The position numbers and the translations under genes are program-made. From contig NC_133295.1 of the NCBI RefSeq assembly GCF_005239225.2, positions 3,100,001 through 3,164,000 on the forward strand: a DNA stretch of 64,000 nucleotides, in the 5' to 3' direction. The notes beneath the pieces were generated by a model. The model ran no database searches. It saw only the letters and a program-made list of their open reading frames with translations, and was not told the origin of the DNA. The stretch's first letter is position 1. Each line of letters opens with the position of its first letter. Below, in pieces: positions 10,650 to 21,736 of the stretch. This stretch comes from Populus alba. Lineage: Eukaryota; Streptophyta; Magnoliopsida; Malpighiales; Salicaceae.

Positions 10650-11320
10650 TTGCTATCGATGTCGTTCTTCCTGCTGGCAGGGTCTGAAAAATATTATCTT
10701 CTCTTCTTTCTGTTCTAGACTCAACTCAATGATTCTTTCTTCGTCCATAATCTCGTTGGAATGCACTAAGATCTCCTCCTGTAACGATAAAAAAACATAC
10801 GTGCAATGACTTTATGATTAGATGCAATGCCTGCATTCGTACCTGGTTTTGAAACATAGGCCCCCCCATCCTCTTTTCTAGTTCACGAGACTCCCTCGTA
10901 ACATGAGCTTGCTTTTGAAGTCGTATGCTGGATTCATCTTTCGTGTTGTCTTTTTATCATATTCTTGGAGAAGAAGTATTTGACTTTCCTCAAGCAATCC
11001 TTTTCTCAAAATGTAAGACTTGTTCTTGCCTTTATGTCATGCTTTTGTCAAATGCTTTAGCTTGGTTTTCAAATCTATAAGCTTCTGTAAAAATTTTCAT
11101 AAAAAACATCTTGTATTGCCCCCAGTGTAGAGGTGTGATCCTAGTTTGAGCTTTTATATAGAGAAGAAATTCGTTCAGTCGATGCTAAACTTTTTAAATG
11201 AGTGAGGAGATGCACTGTTGGGATTAATGCAAAAAAAAAAAAATGATTGTTTGTGAGATCAATGCACAAAAGGAAAGAAATCAATGGCCAAACTTTGCTT
11301 TATTAATTTAGGGAACTACA
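10650..11320 (-). other. remainder of the 3' untranslated region of the Gypsy element
   Basis: Between the end of pol and the hairpin array. No open frame of note. It contains an A-run near 11230 and pyrimidine-rich stretches. Nothing else seen. Confidence 0.6.
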
Positions 11321-11910
11321 TCAAGCGTAATATCTTTTTACAGAGTCAGAATTCACAGGCCGAGCTAGGTCTTCTCCATCCATTCTAGCTAACTTCAACG
11401 CTCCTCCTGAGAATGCCTTTGTTACTACATAAGGACCCTCATAATTTGGTGCCCATTTGCTTTGATCATCTCCTGGTAATGACAATATTTTCTTCAATAC
11501 TAGATTCCCATTCTTGAAAACAAACGCGGTCTAAACCTTCTTATCATACGCCTTAGCCATTCGTTTCTAATAAAGTTGGTGATGACATATTGCGGCCATC
11601 CTCTTCTCACTGATCAAGTTCAATTGCTCGTATCTCACTCTGGCCCACTCGGCCTCTTCTATCTCAGAATCTATTAACACTCTTAACGATGGGATTTCCA
11701 CTTCCAAAGGCATCACTGCTTCCATACCGTACCACCAAAGAATATGGGGTAGTCCCTGTTGAGGTTCGAACTGCGGTGCGATATGCATGAAGGGCAAATG
11801 GTAACATCTCATGCCAATCCTTATAGGTGACTACCATTTTCTGAACAATCTTTTTGACATTCTTGTTAGCAGCTTCTACCGCCCCATTCATCTTTGGTCT
11901 ATATGGCGAA
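11321..11910 (-). pseudogene. Gypsy pol, 3' end (integrase C-terminal half), broken
   Basis: Minus-strand translation gives SPYRPKMNGAVEAANKNVKK, the conserved end of the integrase core of plant Gypsy elements, then YKDWHEMLPFALHAYRT, TPYSLV-YGMEAVMPLEVE and a C-terminal part ending ARPVNSDSVKRYYA before TGA at 11321-11323. At least two frame breaks: one between SLV and YGMEA near 11735, one near 11530. The upstream part is cut by the N gap. Confidence 0.85.
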
Positions 11911-12410
11911 NNNNNNNNNNNNNNNNNNNNNNNNNNNNNNNNNNNNNNNNNNNNNNNNNNNNNNNNNNNNNNNNNNNNNNNNNNNNNNNNNNNNNNNNNN
12001 NNNNNNNNNNNNNNNNNNNNNNNNNNNNNNNNNNNNNNNNNNNNNNNNNNNNNNNNNNNNNNNNNNNNNNNNNNNNNNNNNNNNNNNNNNNNNNNNNNNN
12101 NNNNNNNNNNNNNNNNNNNNNNNNNNNNNNNNNNNNNNNNNNNNNNNNNNNNNNNNNNNNNNNNNNNNNNNNNNNNNNNNNNNNNNNNNNNNNNNNNNNN
12201 NNNNNNNNNNNNNNNNNNNNNNNNNNNNNNNNNNNNNNNNNNNNNNNNNNNNNNNNNNNNNNNNNNNNNNNNNNNNNNNNNNNNNNNNNNNNNNNNNNNN
12301 NNNNNNNNNNNNNNNNNNNNNNNNNNNNNNNNNNNNNNNNNNNNNNNNNNNNNNNNNNNNNNNNNNNNNNNNNNNNNNNNNNNNNNNNNNNNNNNNNNNN
12401 NNNNNNNNNN
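11911..12410. other. assembly gap, 500 N
   Basis: Exactly 500 N. The round length suggests a placeholder of unknown true size. Frames reported across it are meaningless. The region where reverse transcriptase, RNase H and the integrase catalytic triad should lie is missing here. Confidence 0.98.
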
Positions 12411-13388
12411 AACATTGGAGCTTCTTGGGTCACCCAATTCTGGAACTTTTCGCCTTGAGCCAACTTGCGCACAAGGTCTTGGCGGAGACTTCTTCTAGTG
12501 TATGGATCGTCAGTTGTGGCAGCACTTCATCTTCTTTTCCCACTATTTCTTTCGATCACCTTTTTTTCCTTCTTCTTTTCCTCCAAGGTGTTTATGCTCA
12601 TATTTGCCAACTCTAGACCCAGGCTTTCAGCTCCTTATATGTTGCACTATGTATGCAGCTCTTGGGAATGATACGCTAAGGGGAGGATTTCCAGCTGTTC
12701 TTCTTCAAGATCTCTTCCTTTAATTCTAGCCATCCTTCTTGTCCTTCTCCGATCAGCAGCCCAACGATAATCCTCTTGGTTAGGTGATATCCTAGCCCAA
12801 ATCTTTGATCAGCCTTTCTCTTCCTTGTCGGATTAACCCCTTCTGGTATTCCGCAAGCGAGGTTATATCGACGTGGACCCCACGGTTCAAGAAACATGAC
12901 TTTGCCATCCTGGCTGTTCTGAGATCCTTGGGTCTTCTTAACACGGTGTTCTCTGGTACCCAGTCAGTGTTCACGATCTCAAAAGCATGGATATTGTTAT
13001 CCTTGCAATCCTCCGCTTCGATGAAAGCACAACCACATTCTTTGTCATGGCTATTGCTCCTCAGCCCTGACGGTTACTAACATCCCATTCATGATTGTAC
13101 TTCAAACATTGGTGTAATGATGAAGCTACTGCCCCGCTGCGTGGATCCAAGCCTTCCCAACAACATACTATAGGAAGGGTGAATATCCATAACCTGAAGT
13201 GTCACTAGGACATTTGCGGTCCCACGTATAGCTCCACTTCTAAAGTCCCAAGTATTGGCCTAGGTGAGCCATCATATGCTCTGGCCATCATAGTACTTGG
13301 CTTCATATGAGATTCATCAATCGGCATTTCCTCTAAAATGTGCTTTGGCAATACGTTCAGGGCCGAGCATTATCGACGAGCACCTTCC
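12411..13388 (-). pseudogene. Gypsy protease and following linker, broken
   Basis: Directly after gag on the minus strand the frame reads KVLVDN then, one frame over, ALNVLPKHILEEMPIDESHM, which is the retropepsin active-site neighbourhood (LVDNGSALNVLP type) with the Gly-Ser pair disrupted by an indel. It continues with MMARAYDGSPRPILGT and later EIVNTDWVPENTVLRRPKDL, the linker typical of this pol family. Several stops and shifts are present. What follows before the gap is not recognisable as reverse transcriptase. Confidence 0.75.
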
Positions 13389-15686
13389 CTACGAGGCAGT
13401 CTTTGCACCTAACGTGATGTATAAAGGCTTGTTGTGTCCGGTTACCTTCAGCATCAAGCTCATCGCCGTGAAGTAGAGGTAATTAGTTGCATGGATCCTC
13501 CCCACTAAATGCTCCATAGTTTTATGCTCAATGTCCTGGGGTACATATGCCTCATTTAATACCTTTTGCAAGGCATTTCGATGCGGCTCAGAGCTGAGTA
13601 TCAAGGACATAAGGGAGATCCGAGCTGGAGTCTTTTTTAGTTGATCCACTATGCAATATTCGTTATGCTTGATCAACTTCAAAAATTCATTTGATTCCTC
13701 TTCCGTTACTGGCTTATTAACTTCTGGTGCTTTGTCCGGATCTACCACTTCTTTACCCTTTTCCTTCCTCCACTCTTCAGGCGTAAAGCAACGACCACTT
13801 CTGGTCAAACCACTTATCTCCGTCTGGAACAAAGGAAAAGGAGCTCGAACGTTGGAGGCATACCCATAATTGTATGGCATGGCATTGTGATTCTCTTTTG
13901 TGCAGGACGGTTTAACCAAGATCAGCCTTGGGGGCCCGTTAGCAGTCTGTTGAACCCTGCAAACTCCTGCCATCTTATCTTGACCTTCCATCATACTTAC
14001 TTCACACCTGCTCTCCATTGGTTCAATCCTCAATTGTCCCATCCTCAACATTTTAGCAATCTTTTCACAAAACTCGGTGCAATCCTCAATGTGATGTCCC
14101 TCTCTTCCATGGAACTCACAGTAGTCACCTCTCTCCAATTGGCTTACCACCTTTACCGCTAGAAATCCTGATTGGACTAACATGTCGTACAACCTTTTCA
14201 TCGGCACCTTCAACACCTTGCATTGATTTCCCACTTCGATCATGCCTATTCCGCCACTGTTTGGAACATGTTTAGGCAATGGGTTTGAATTGACATTGGG
14301 CTTGTCTTCAAAAGATACCCATCTTAACCTAATAAGTTCCGATAACCTCTTCTTGAATGCATAGCAGGTTTCAATCCCATGCCCGGGATTACCCCCATGG
14401 TACTCGCAAGTCAAATCGGGCTTGTACCAAATTGGGAATGGTGGTTGTAGTGGTAGTGTAGGGATAGGAGCTATTTGTCCAATGCTCAAAAGTTTGGCAT
14501 ACATGTCCTTCAAAGGCATGGTAATGGTGGCAATTGTTCTGAGGTGTATCCTGAGTGGGGTCTTTGGTAATGATTTTGGTAGTTTGGTTGGTTATTTGTT
14601 CGGTTAGGTGAAAAAGATTGGTTTAAAGTTATGCGTGGGGATTGAGAGGTAGGTGCTTATGGGCTGTGGAAATTTTACTTTTTTGCCTTTATACCGCCTT
14701 CCAAATTGTTAACGTCCCTTCTCTTTTCCTTCCCATAAAACCTTTCTTCTCTAAAGGCTCTGCTATGCGCCCTGCTTTAATTCCTTGCTCGATTCTTTCC
14801 GCCACACGTACAAACATCATAGAAATGTTGAGATGAGCTACCCATTAAATGCTCATAGTAAGGTGCCTTGAATGTATTGGCGAACAAAGTCACCATCTCC
14901 GTTCTATCAAAGGGGGTTGCACGTGCGTGGCCTCGTCCCTCCATCTTTGTGCATAAGCCCTCACTGACTCTTGGCTTCTCTTTTCCATCGACATGAGGCT
15001 CGTTCGATCTGGAGCAATTTCCAAATTGAACTTGTATTGCTTTAGGAAAGCCTCCACTAAGTCCTTCCATTTCTTAATCTTGACATTATCCAGCCTCATG
15101 TACCAAACTTAGCGCAGATCCCGATAGACTGTCTTGGAAAAAGTAGATCATTAATTATCATCATGAATTACTTCAGCCATCTTGTTGCAATAAGATCGAA
15201 GGTGAGTGTTTAGGCATTCCAACCCAGTATACCTTATAAACTCTGGTATCCTAAAATCTTTTGGTACCGTGAGGTTAGGTACCAAGCATATTTCCGACGT
15301 TCGCAGGGGGTCAACCAATCATTTCCCTCGACTGCTCTTAACCTTTCTTCTAATGCTGATATCTTGTCATCATTCACAAAACCCGTGGACCTATTATCGG
15401 AAGGCCCCTCGGCTGTTAAAATCTACAGTGATATGAGCTTGAGGGGGCTGAATGGGATAAACAGGTGTAAAGTGCTGCCCGTTGCTGAATCTGCCCCCAT
15501 ATTCTGAGATACCCCCGGGACAGGGGCCGACGGTGCTCCTATAGGTGGTTGGGTAGATGTTCCCTCCCCGTTCTTGGCTTTTAAAAGTTGCTCAAGCAGA
15601 TTGGTCAATCGGGAAACTTCATTTTTCACGGATTCCAACTCGGTCTGGTAGTGTGACTCTAACTGAGCTCTTTCTTCGTTTTCCAT
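13389..15686 (-). pseudogene. Gypsy gag, broken
   Basis: Starts at 15686 with MENEERAQLESHYQTELESV, a gag N-terminal helix with coiled-coil character. Around 15100-14780 lies the retrotransposon gag core (KKWKDLVEAFLKQYKFNLEI ... RWRDEATHVQPPL ... ANTFKAPYYEHLMG). The 13389-14519 frame (376 codons) carries two zinc-knuckle-like motifs, CEYHGGNPGHGIETC and CEFHGREGHHIEDC, and runs into the protease. Frame shifts separate these pieces, notably near 15430-15100 and 14780-14520. Gag would form the virus-like particle of the retrotransposon. Confidence 0.85.
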
Positions 15687-15990
15687 TCTTGATCTGGACC
15701 GGGTTTGGTGGACTCTGGATGTGGGACCTATGTTTCACGATCTGGAGATGCATGCATAGATGTATGAGAAAATGTATGATTGTGATGGATGCATGCATGT
15801 TTTATTGTGAACGAAAAATAACCATCCCATTATAAGCATTCTCTTGTCACATTGCTTTGATAGAAGTTCTGCCTTTCGAGTCGTTTTGCTAGAATCATGT
15901 TCACCAAGAGACAGATTTTGCATAAGAAGATGGGTCAACGCCCTTTTCATTAATGCTTGGATAAAAATACATTTTAAAAAATACAACATG
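15687..15990 (-). other. spacer between extra ORF and gag
   Basis: About 300 bp without a supported coding region. Contains repeated ATGCATGCAT-like motifs near 15750-15800. Confidence 0.6.
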
Positions 15991-18119
15991 CTAATCTCTT
16001 TCCTCCATAAACTCCTTAGCCAAAGGTAAAAAAGCAAAGCCGCGGTTCTCAATCTTCCCTAAAAAAGCATCGGTTTCGGCTAGGCTTCGGCGATAGCGAA
16101 TGATGTCTCCTCCCACATTCCGTGCATTGATTCTAATAATTCGAGCATGTGCAGCAGCTTCATCCATTTGCTCATCGGTTTTGGTCATTTTTTCTATGAG
16201 CAACATGTTTGTTCTGTTCAAAGCAATGTTGTTGGCGTCGATTTGATCCTTGTGCTTTTCCGTTGCTACTAGCTTCTCGTCCAAATATTTCGACTTTTCG
16301 CGTTCTTTGTCGAGCTTTATCCTTGCAACTTTTATCTCACTCCTCTTGGCTGCTAACTCCGCTTTATCATCCTCGAACCCTCCCCTTTTGCTTTCCAACT
16401 CTATATATTTCTTATTCAAATCCTTATACCTCCTAATCCTATCCATTAGTTCGAATTGCACTTGCACAAATTTTTCTTGGTAATATTTTGCACTTTCTTG
16501 GCAATCGCTAAAGTCCATCTCCATTGCTTCAAGTTCAGAACAACTTTGCATCCAATCCAAACTCAACCCTTTAAGCTCCTTCTCACTCCTTTCCCTAGCA
16601 ATCTTCTCCTCAACCAACTTTAACTCAAGCTTGGTTATTTTCGCATCTCTAGACTGTATTTGCTCATCTAGAAATGTTCTCCTTTTATCCTCTTCTAGCA
16701 TCATTCCTTCCAACGTCGCCTTGTCCTTTCTGCTCTTGCTCAACTCTATTCTTAGTTTGTCCACTTGCCTTCTCAATTCACCGTTAACCCTCTTTCTTTT
16801 GAGGGGTTCCTCTATGGTTTGAGGAGATTTGACTTCTACACGAGGCATGGCTGAAGCAGCTAAATCATCTTCAATATTAACCTCATTTCCCTTAATAGGC
16901 TCCTCTATAGCGCAAGGCATGGCTGAAGCAGCTGAGGCTCTCCATTTTACATATCCTTCGCTCACACTTGGATCTCTCAAACCTTCTATTTCTACCAACA
17001 CTAGATGCTTCCAATCTTGTTTGATGATCTCCAAAACTTCTTTTGCCATGGGATCTTTGAACAGACCAAAGAATTGAGCAATTCCCATAGTTCTGGGAAC
17101 AAACTGTATGCCCCCGAATTGTCTTACCACTAAAGTCGGAGCATAACTCACATAACCCGTAATCCCCACCAATGGTACCCAATGCCTTTGTCCACAACTC
17201 ATTTCGTTGTTGTTACCCATGGTGCTCTCCATTTAAAATCGCTATTAGGTAATCCTTCCAATTTATCAACCCAACCCTGGTTGTCTAGATCTCCCCATTC
17301 TTCTTCTTCCACAATCTTTAGGGGTTTTTGAGTGAACCACCAAAAATTATTGAAGACAGGTTTCTTTGTTTCGATATGGCTCACCATCCAAATATACAAC
17401 AGTTGCGTGCAGCATCTCATTGCTCCTTTTCCAGCTTTTCTACAATGGTTAAGTGTCAAAAATGTTTCGGCTAAGATAGCAACCACTGGATTGATCTGTG
17501 TGTTCTCATACTCCACATAAGCAGCGGCGGCCTCCAAGCTTACTAAACCAGTCTGACTTGGGAACAACACAAGGCCAAATATACCTAAGGCAATCAATCT
17601 CTCTTTTTCTACTTCTGACTCCTTTTCCAACTCTAGCATCCTCCATTTCAAACCAGTGCCATTCTTTTCCAGAAACTTTTCCAAGTTGGAGATTCTGAGC
17701 AGTTTTGACAGCTCAGGGATGATCTTGTCGGATCTCAAAGGAGAATAAATCCGATACAGGTCATTCGGAAACTCGGTCAACAATCCATATTCCTCAATCG
17801 TGGGGCACAAGTCTACGCTTCCAAAGGAGAAACATCGGTATTCTGGATCCCAAAAATGAACTAAGGCTCGCACAGCTGGGCTTAAAACTTCTACCTTTGC
17901 GATTTCCATCAAACGTCCGTATTTCCTAAAAAATGCATCTTTATCCACATTCTGAAAATGAGTCGTTAACTTGTTCACCTCATTCAATATGCAATTCAGG
18001 TTCTTGATTGGCGACATCTTCTTAGCATCGCTTCTAAGGCAGTCTCCTTCAATCAATTGTGACAGTTCAGAATTCTTTCCATACTCTATGGAAGATTTGG
18101 TGATGGTCATTTCGTTCAC
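15991..18119 (-). pseudogene. extra ORF upstream of gag: DUF7745/plant-mobile-domain-like plus coiled coil, one frameshift
   Basis: Two overlapping frames, 18119-17199 (306 codons) and 17232-15991 (413 codons), join into one protein of about 700 aa. The first reads VRALVHFWDPEYRCFSFGSV, DLCPTIEEYGLL and FKWRAPWV. The second resumes with RHWVPLVGITGYVSYAPTLV and RQFGGIQFVPRT. This order matches the DUF7745 family of plant proteins related to plant mobile domains, which occur in host genes and in transposons. From about residue 140 of the second frame follows a long Lys/Glu-rich coiled coil. The shift lies in an ACAACA-type run near 17205-17225. Position upstream of gag, same strand, matches the extra ORF of Ogre elements. 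Function in the element is unknown. Confidence 0.7.
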
Positions 18120-18636
18120 AAATCCTGCAATTCAAAATGTATGGGGGGTTAGTCTTGTTTCGATGCAAAAGATTTATATCGGAACATACACCCTAAGGAT
18201 AGGTTCTAGTTCTTTTACATGAGACATAGGGTAGGTTTACTACTAGGTCTCTAAAAGAGGGTCTCTTGCTGTTCCAGTGATCACCCTCGTAAAGGCGATA
18301 TGGAGGTCCAACAGATAGTGGGATGGCACGTGTACCAATCACTATCAGTCTAAACACTCAGCAAAGAGTTGGGGTTTACACAAACTTAAGCCTTGACTCA
18401 AGTCATAAGGCAAGCTGCTAGTCCCCCACTTAAACTTAGAGTTACATGTGTGTGCCCTCCAAAACATAATAATAATAATAAAGTGATGCATGACTATGGC
18501 ATGTATGATAGAATGTAAAGATATATGCTAAAGCTTTTAAACAAAACATCATAAGAAAACAAAAACCAATAACATATAACATAAACAAACAAACAAATCA
18601 AGCTTAGTCCTAACATCCCCAGTGGAGTCGCCATTC
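18120..18636 (-). other. 5' untranslated leader of the Gypsy element
   Basis: Between the 5' LTR and the first ORF on the minus strand. No coding region. It ends (minus-strand start) with the primer binding site. Confidence 0.65.
18616..18633 (-). other. primer binding site, tRNA-Arg type
   Basis: Minus strand TGGCGACTCCACTGGGGA, three bases inside the 5' LTR. The complement ends GGAGTCGCCA, as expected for the 3' end of a tRNA-Arg whose acceptor stem begins GACTCC. Ogre elements are reported to use tRNA-Arg. Confidence 0.65.
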
Positions 18637-20485
18637 TGTCACACCCCCACAAAAAATTTATAAAGGCACGACATCGGCTGGCGATTTTCGTTGTGTTCTA
18701 AGGATTTGGTTCTTTGGAGTCGCCACCTAGTATTTGGTCACTAGGAACCCTAACTGGTCTTTCAGAGATTCTAAAGCAAGGGACGGGTTGCGTAAAGGGA
18801 AGGTACTAGCACCCCTAATACGCCCTACCTAAGGTAAGCTGCTTGGTGTTTGGTTTGCTCTATAGTCTATGGTGTTGGTGTTTTCTAATCCCGTCAACTC
18901 GTAAATCGCAAGGAAAAGAGAATAAAAAGAACGAAGAAAATTTCACAATTTCTAAAAAAAATTACTTTTCACGGCTCGTAAACCGTGGAAAAAAAATTTT
19001 AATTTTGAAATATTCTCGATCGCAGCCAAAGCTTCTTTCAAACCTGTGCGTTGATTTATTACTCCCGATAATATTTTGGATGTTCGTCCTTTTAAGGGAT
19101 TTCTTCATCCAAACATTAGCGGTGAACAATAATCACAACTTCTCCTCCCAAAATAAGATTTTTATAGTTTTTGGAATATTGGCCAATACCCTTTGGAATT
19201 TTACAAACGGGTTGTAAAATCCACAAATGCAAGAAAATGATTTTGTGTTTAAGAAATCTATGCGAAAACACATTTTCAAAACTTCCAATATTTTTTTTTA
19301 TATATAAAAAGAACATTCAAAAACATGCTAGTGTATTGGCCGTATGCATGAAAACAAAAACATTTTTTTTATAAACTCTTTTTTTTTTTTTTACGAAAAC
19401 AGGTGTTTTTTTATATACTGAAATTATATCCCCATAGTAAAAAATGCAAATCAATATATACCAAGAACAACAATATATTTTTTTTTTACTTTTCAGAATT
19501 TTTTTCTATTTTTTTTTTATTTTTTTATTTTTTGAGAAAGAAAAAAAATATATATACACACATGCATAATATAATAATATAATAATATATTAATATATTA
19601 AATGGGCTGGGCCGGCCCAATTAATTGGGCCGGACTCCAGCCCCAAAAGACGTTGGGCCGGACTCGGCCCAACAGTGTCTTGTCTTCTGGGCCGGACCGG
19701 CCCAGACCCGCAATCTGGGCCAGACCGGCCCAGACCCATATCATTGGGCCAGACCCTGTCTGGCCCAAAAGAAAAAAAGAAATGAACGGGGGGGGAATTA
19801 TTTTCCCCCCCGTGCCTCCTGCATGCAGAAACGATTCTGCATGCAGGGGGCAAGAAATAAAACAAGATAAAAAAAATGTGCAGGGGAGGAGGCGTACCTG
19901 GCGTGGCGGAGACGATGGCTTGCTGGCGGTGCTGCGGTGGAGGCGGTGGCAGTGACCTACTCCTGTCGACTCCTCACGGCGAATTCCAAGTGGTCCGGCG
20001 ACGTCCTCTCGGTTCGTTTGCTTGGTTTCGGTTTTCTCACTTCCCTCCTGGTTTCAAACCTTCCCTTTGCTTTCGGTTTTCTTGGGTTTTTTGGTAACTC
20101 TCTCCTCTGTTATGGTGTTTCTCTCTCTTCCTCTCTCTCTCAACTGTCTCGGTTTTTTTTTTTTTTTCGGGTCACTCCATCGGTCCTCCTCCTCTTCCTT
20201 CTCACTCTGCTTCTTCTCTATTTATAGGCAATATCAGGGCATGCATGGGGGAACAAGGCGTGCTGGTCGGCAGGCGCCGCTGCCAAGGTGCTTCTCTCGG
20301 GTTCGGTGGCGCGGCGGGTGGTCGGCCAGCGGCTTCGGCTTCGGGGGTCCCAAAGTGTGGGGCGTCGGGCCATGGCACGTGAGGAGAGAGGCGGGGACAA
20401 AAACCCCGGTTTTCCTCTCCTCTGCTACGCCTGCGGGGGGGAAGAAGAAGAGAAACAGTGCCGTTCAAAACGGCACCGTTTGGTC

Positions 20486-20519
<34 letters not shown>

Positions 20520-21245
20520 CGCATGAAACGGCGTCGTTTTGGAGAAAACGCGCCGTTTCATTTAAATTTGGCGCCAGAAATGCGCCAACGTTCACATCAG
20601 TCCCCCAATTATTTTTGTTCCTTTCAATTGCGTCCCTGACAATTTCGGTCTTGTCCGCCAAGTTGGCCGCCTTTTCCACTTTGGTCCTTGGCCTCTAAAT
20701 TATGCAATTTAGCCCTCAATTGATCAATAAACTTCCAATTTCTTCAATTAGGCCCCTCAATCAACTCCAAACAGCCCCCCTATCTTTGCGCCTTTTCGAA
20801 ATTGGTCCCTGGTTTCGGATTTTCACAATTAAACCCCTAATTGGCCATTAAACTTCAATATTTATGCAATTAAGCCCCTGATTTGACTTAATAAATTCCT
20901 AAAAATCATAATTTGGCCCCAGGACTTTAATTTCTTCAATTTAAAGCCCAAATTGACTTAAAAAATCAATTTTCTTGCAATCAAATCCCCTATAAATCCA
21001 ATAAAAAAACAATTAAACCCATAAACATCCAAATTTGGGCTTCTCTCCTCAAAATTCAAAATTTTCTTCTCAATAGGGTTCTCATCCTTCAAGAATATTT
21101 TGTCAAAAATCCAATCTTTGTATCTTTATACTCCTTGACCAATTTTCTGACCATTTTCCGAGCGCTTCTGCCTCTTGTCATTTTTCTAACCTTCTTTGGC
21201 TATTTATTTTATTTTTTTGCGGGGACCCAAAAATGGGTTACAACA
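18637..21245 (-). repeat. 5' LTR of the Gypsy element (right copy)
   Basis: 2609 bp; near-identical to 6874-9479, with the same motif clusters (GGGCC block 19602-19765, inverted repeat 19818-19847). The open frames inside mirror those of the other LTR and are not genes. Confidence 0.92.
19818..19847. repeat. perfect 13-bp inverted repeat, right LTR
   Basis: Same arms and spacer as 8060-8089, unchanged although neighbouring homopolymers differ in length between the LTRs. Confidence 0.8.
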
Positions 21246-21250
21246 TCCTC
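21246..21250. repeat. target site duplication, right
   Basis: TCCTC, matching 6869-6873. The following AATGGCAAGTTAATTGTTCT continues the pre-insertion sequence, as shown by the empty paralogue at 31360-31385. Confidence 0.9.
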
Positions 21251-21705
21251 AATGGCAAGTTAATTGTTCTTTATTATAAAGAGTAAAACAGTAATTACAC
21301 TGTAATAAAATTTTGATAAAAAAAATCCATGCATGGTGAGTATGTACAAAAATGTTTTTCACCGAGGACCTCACCCTTCCATTCTACTTTATTTTGTTAT
21401 GTTTATAGATTAAATTGACAGGTATAAATCTAAAAAGATGTTATGATAGTCAAACAAGCTTGTTGAAAGAAATAAAAATGAGTATAATTTTTAATTCAAA
21501 ACACTAGATTTTAACGAGAGTGTTTTATAGGCCCAGTTTCATTTAAGATTCAGTCCGCTAACTCCATTAGCATTTAGTCCGCATTTTTATTCCCAAATTA
21601 GATTTGAAAATACTTATTTCAGAAATTTTTTTTTCTTATTATTTTTATATTATTTTCCTTTAGAATCAAGTTCGGTTTAATTTACTATTTAAACAATTTT
21701 TTATA
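21251..21705. repeat. duplicated flank between Gypsy and hAT insertions
   Basis: Noncoding. 21410-21705 matches 33145-33430 and 44205-44475, including AAATCTAAAAAGATG, TTGTTGAAAGAAATAAA and TTTTATAGGC. It is the part of the repeated unit that the two transposons share as host DNA. Confidence 0.75.
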
Positions 21706-21736
21706 CTATTCACCAAAGTTGTCAATTTCGTTCCGC

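Larger units (their letters stand above)
6874..21245 (-). mobile_element. Ogre/Tat-like Ty3/Gypsy LTR retrotransposon, 14.4 kb
   Basis: Complete at both ends: LTRs 6874-9479 and 18637-21245, flanked by the 5-bp duplication TCCTC (6869-6873 and 21246-21250). Read on the minus strand the order is 5' LTR, primer binding site (18616-18633), an extra ORF (18119-15991), gag (15686-13389), protease and further pol (13388-12411), a 500-N gap, the integrase C-terminal part (11910-11321), a long 3' untranslated region with a tandem array (about 9620-10645), polypurine tract, 3' LTR. An extra ORF upstream of gag and tandem repeats between pol and the 3' LTR are known traits of the Tat/Ogre lineage. No reverse transcriptase or RNase H is visible; they could lie in the gap or be deleted. 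All coding regions carry frame breaks, so the copy is non-autonomous although its LTRs are nearly identical. Confidence 0.9.

Noticed and set aside
11664..12616. frames running through the N gap
   Set aside because: They consist mainly of unknown residues; only the flanking integrase part is real.
18910..19220. 124-codon plus-strand frame in the right LTR
   Set aside because: The same sequence in the left LTR is split by a one-base difference, and there is no domain.
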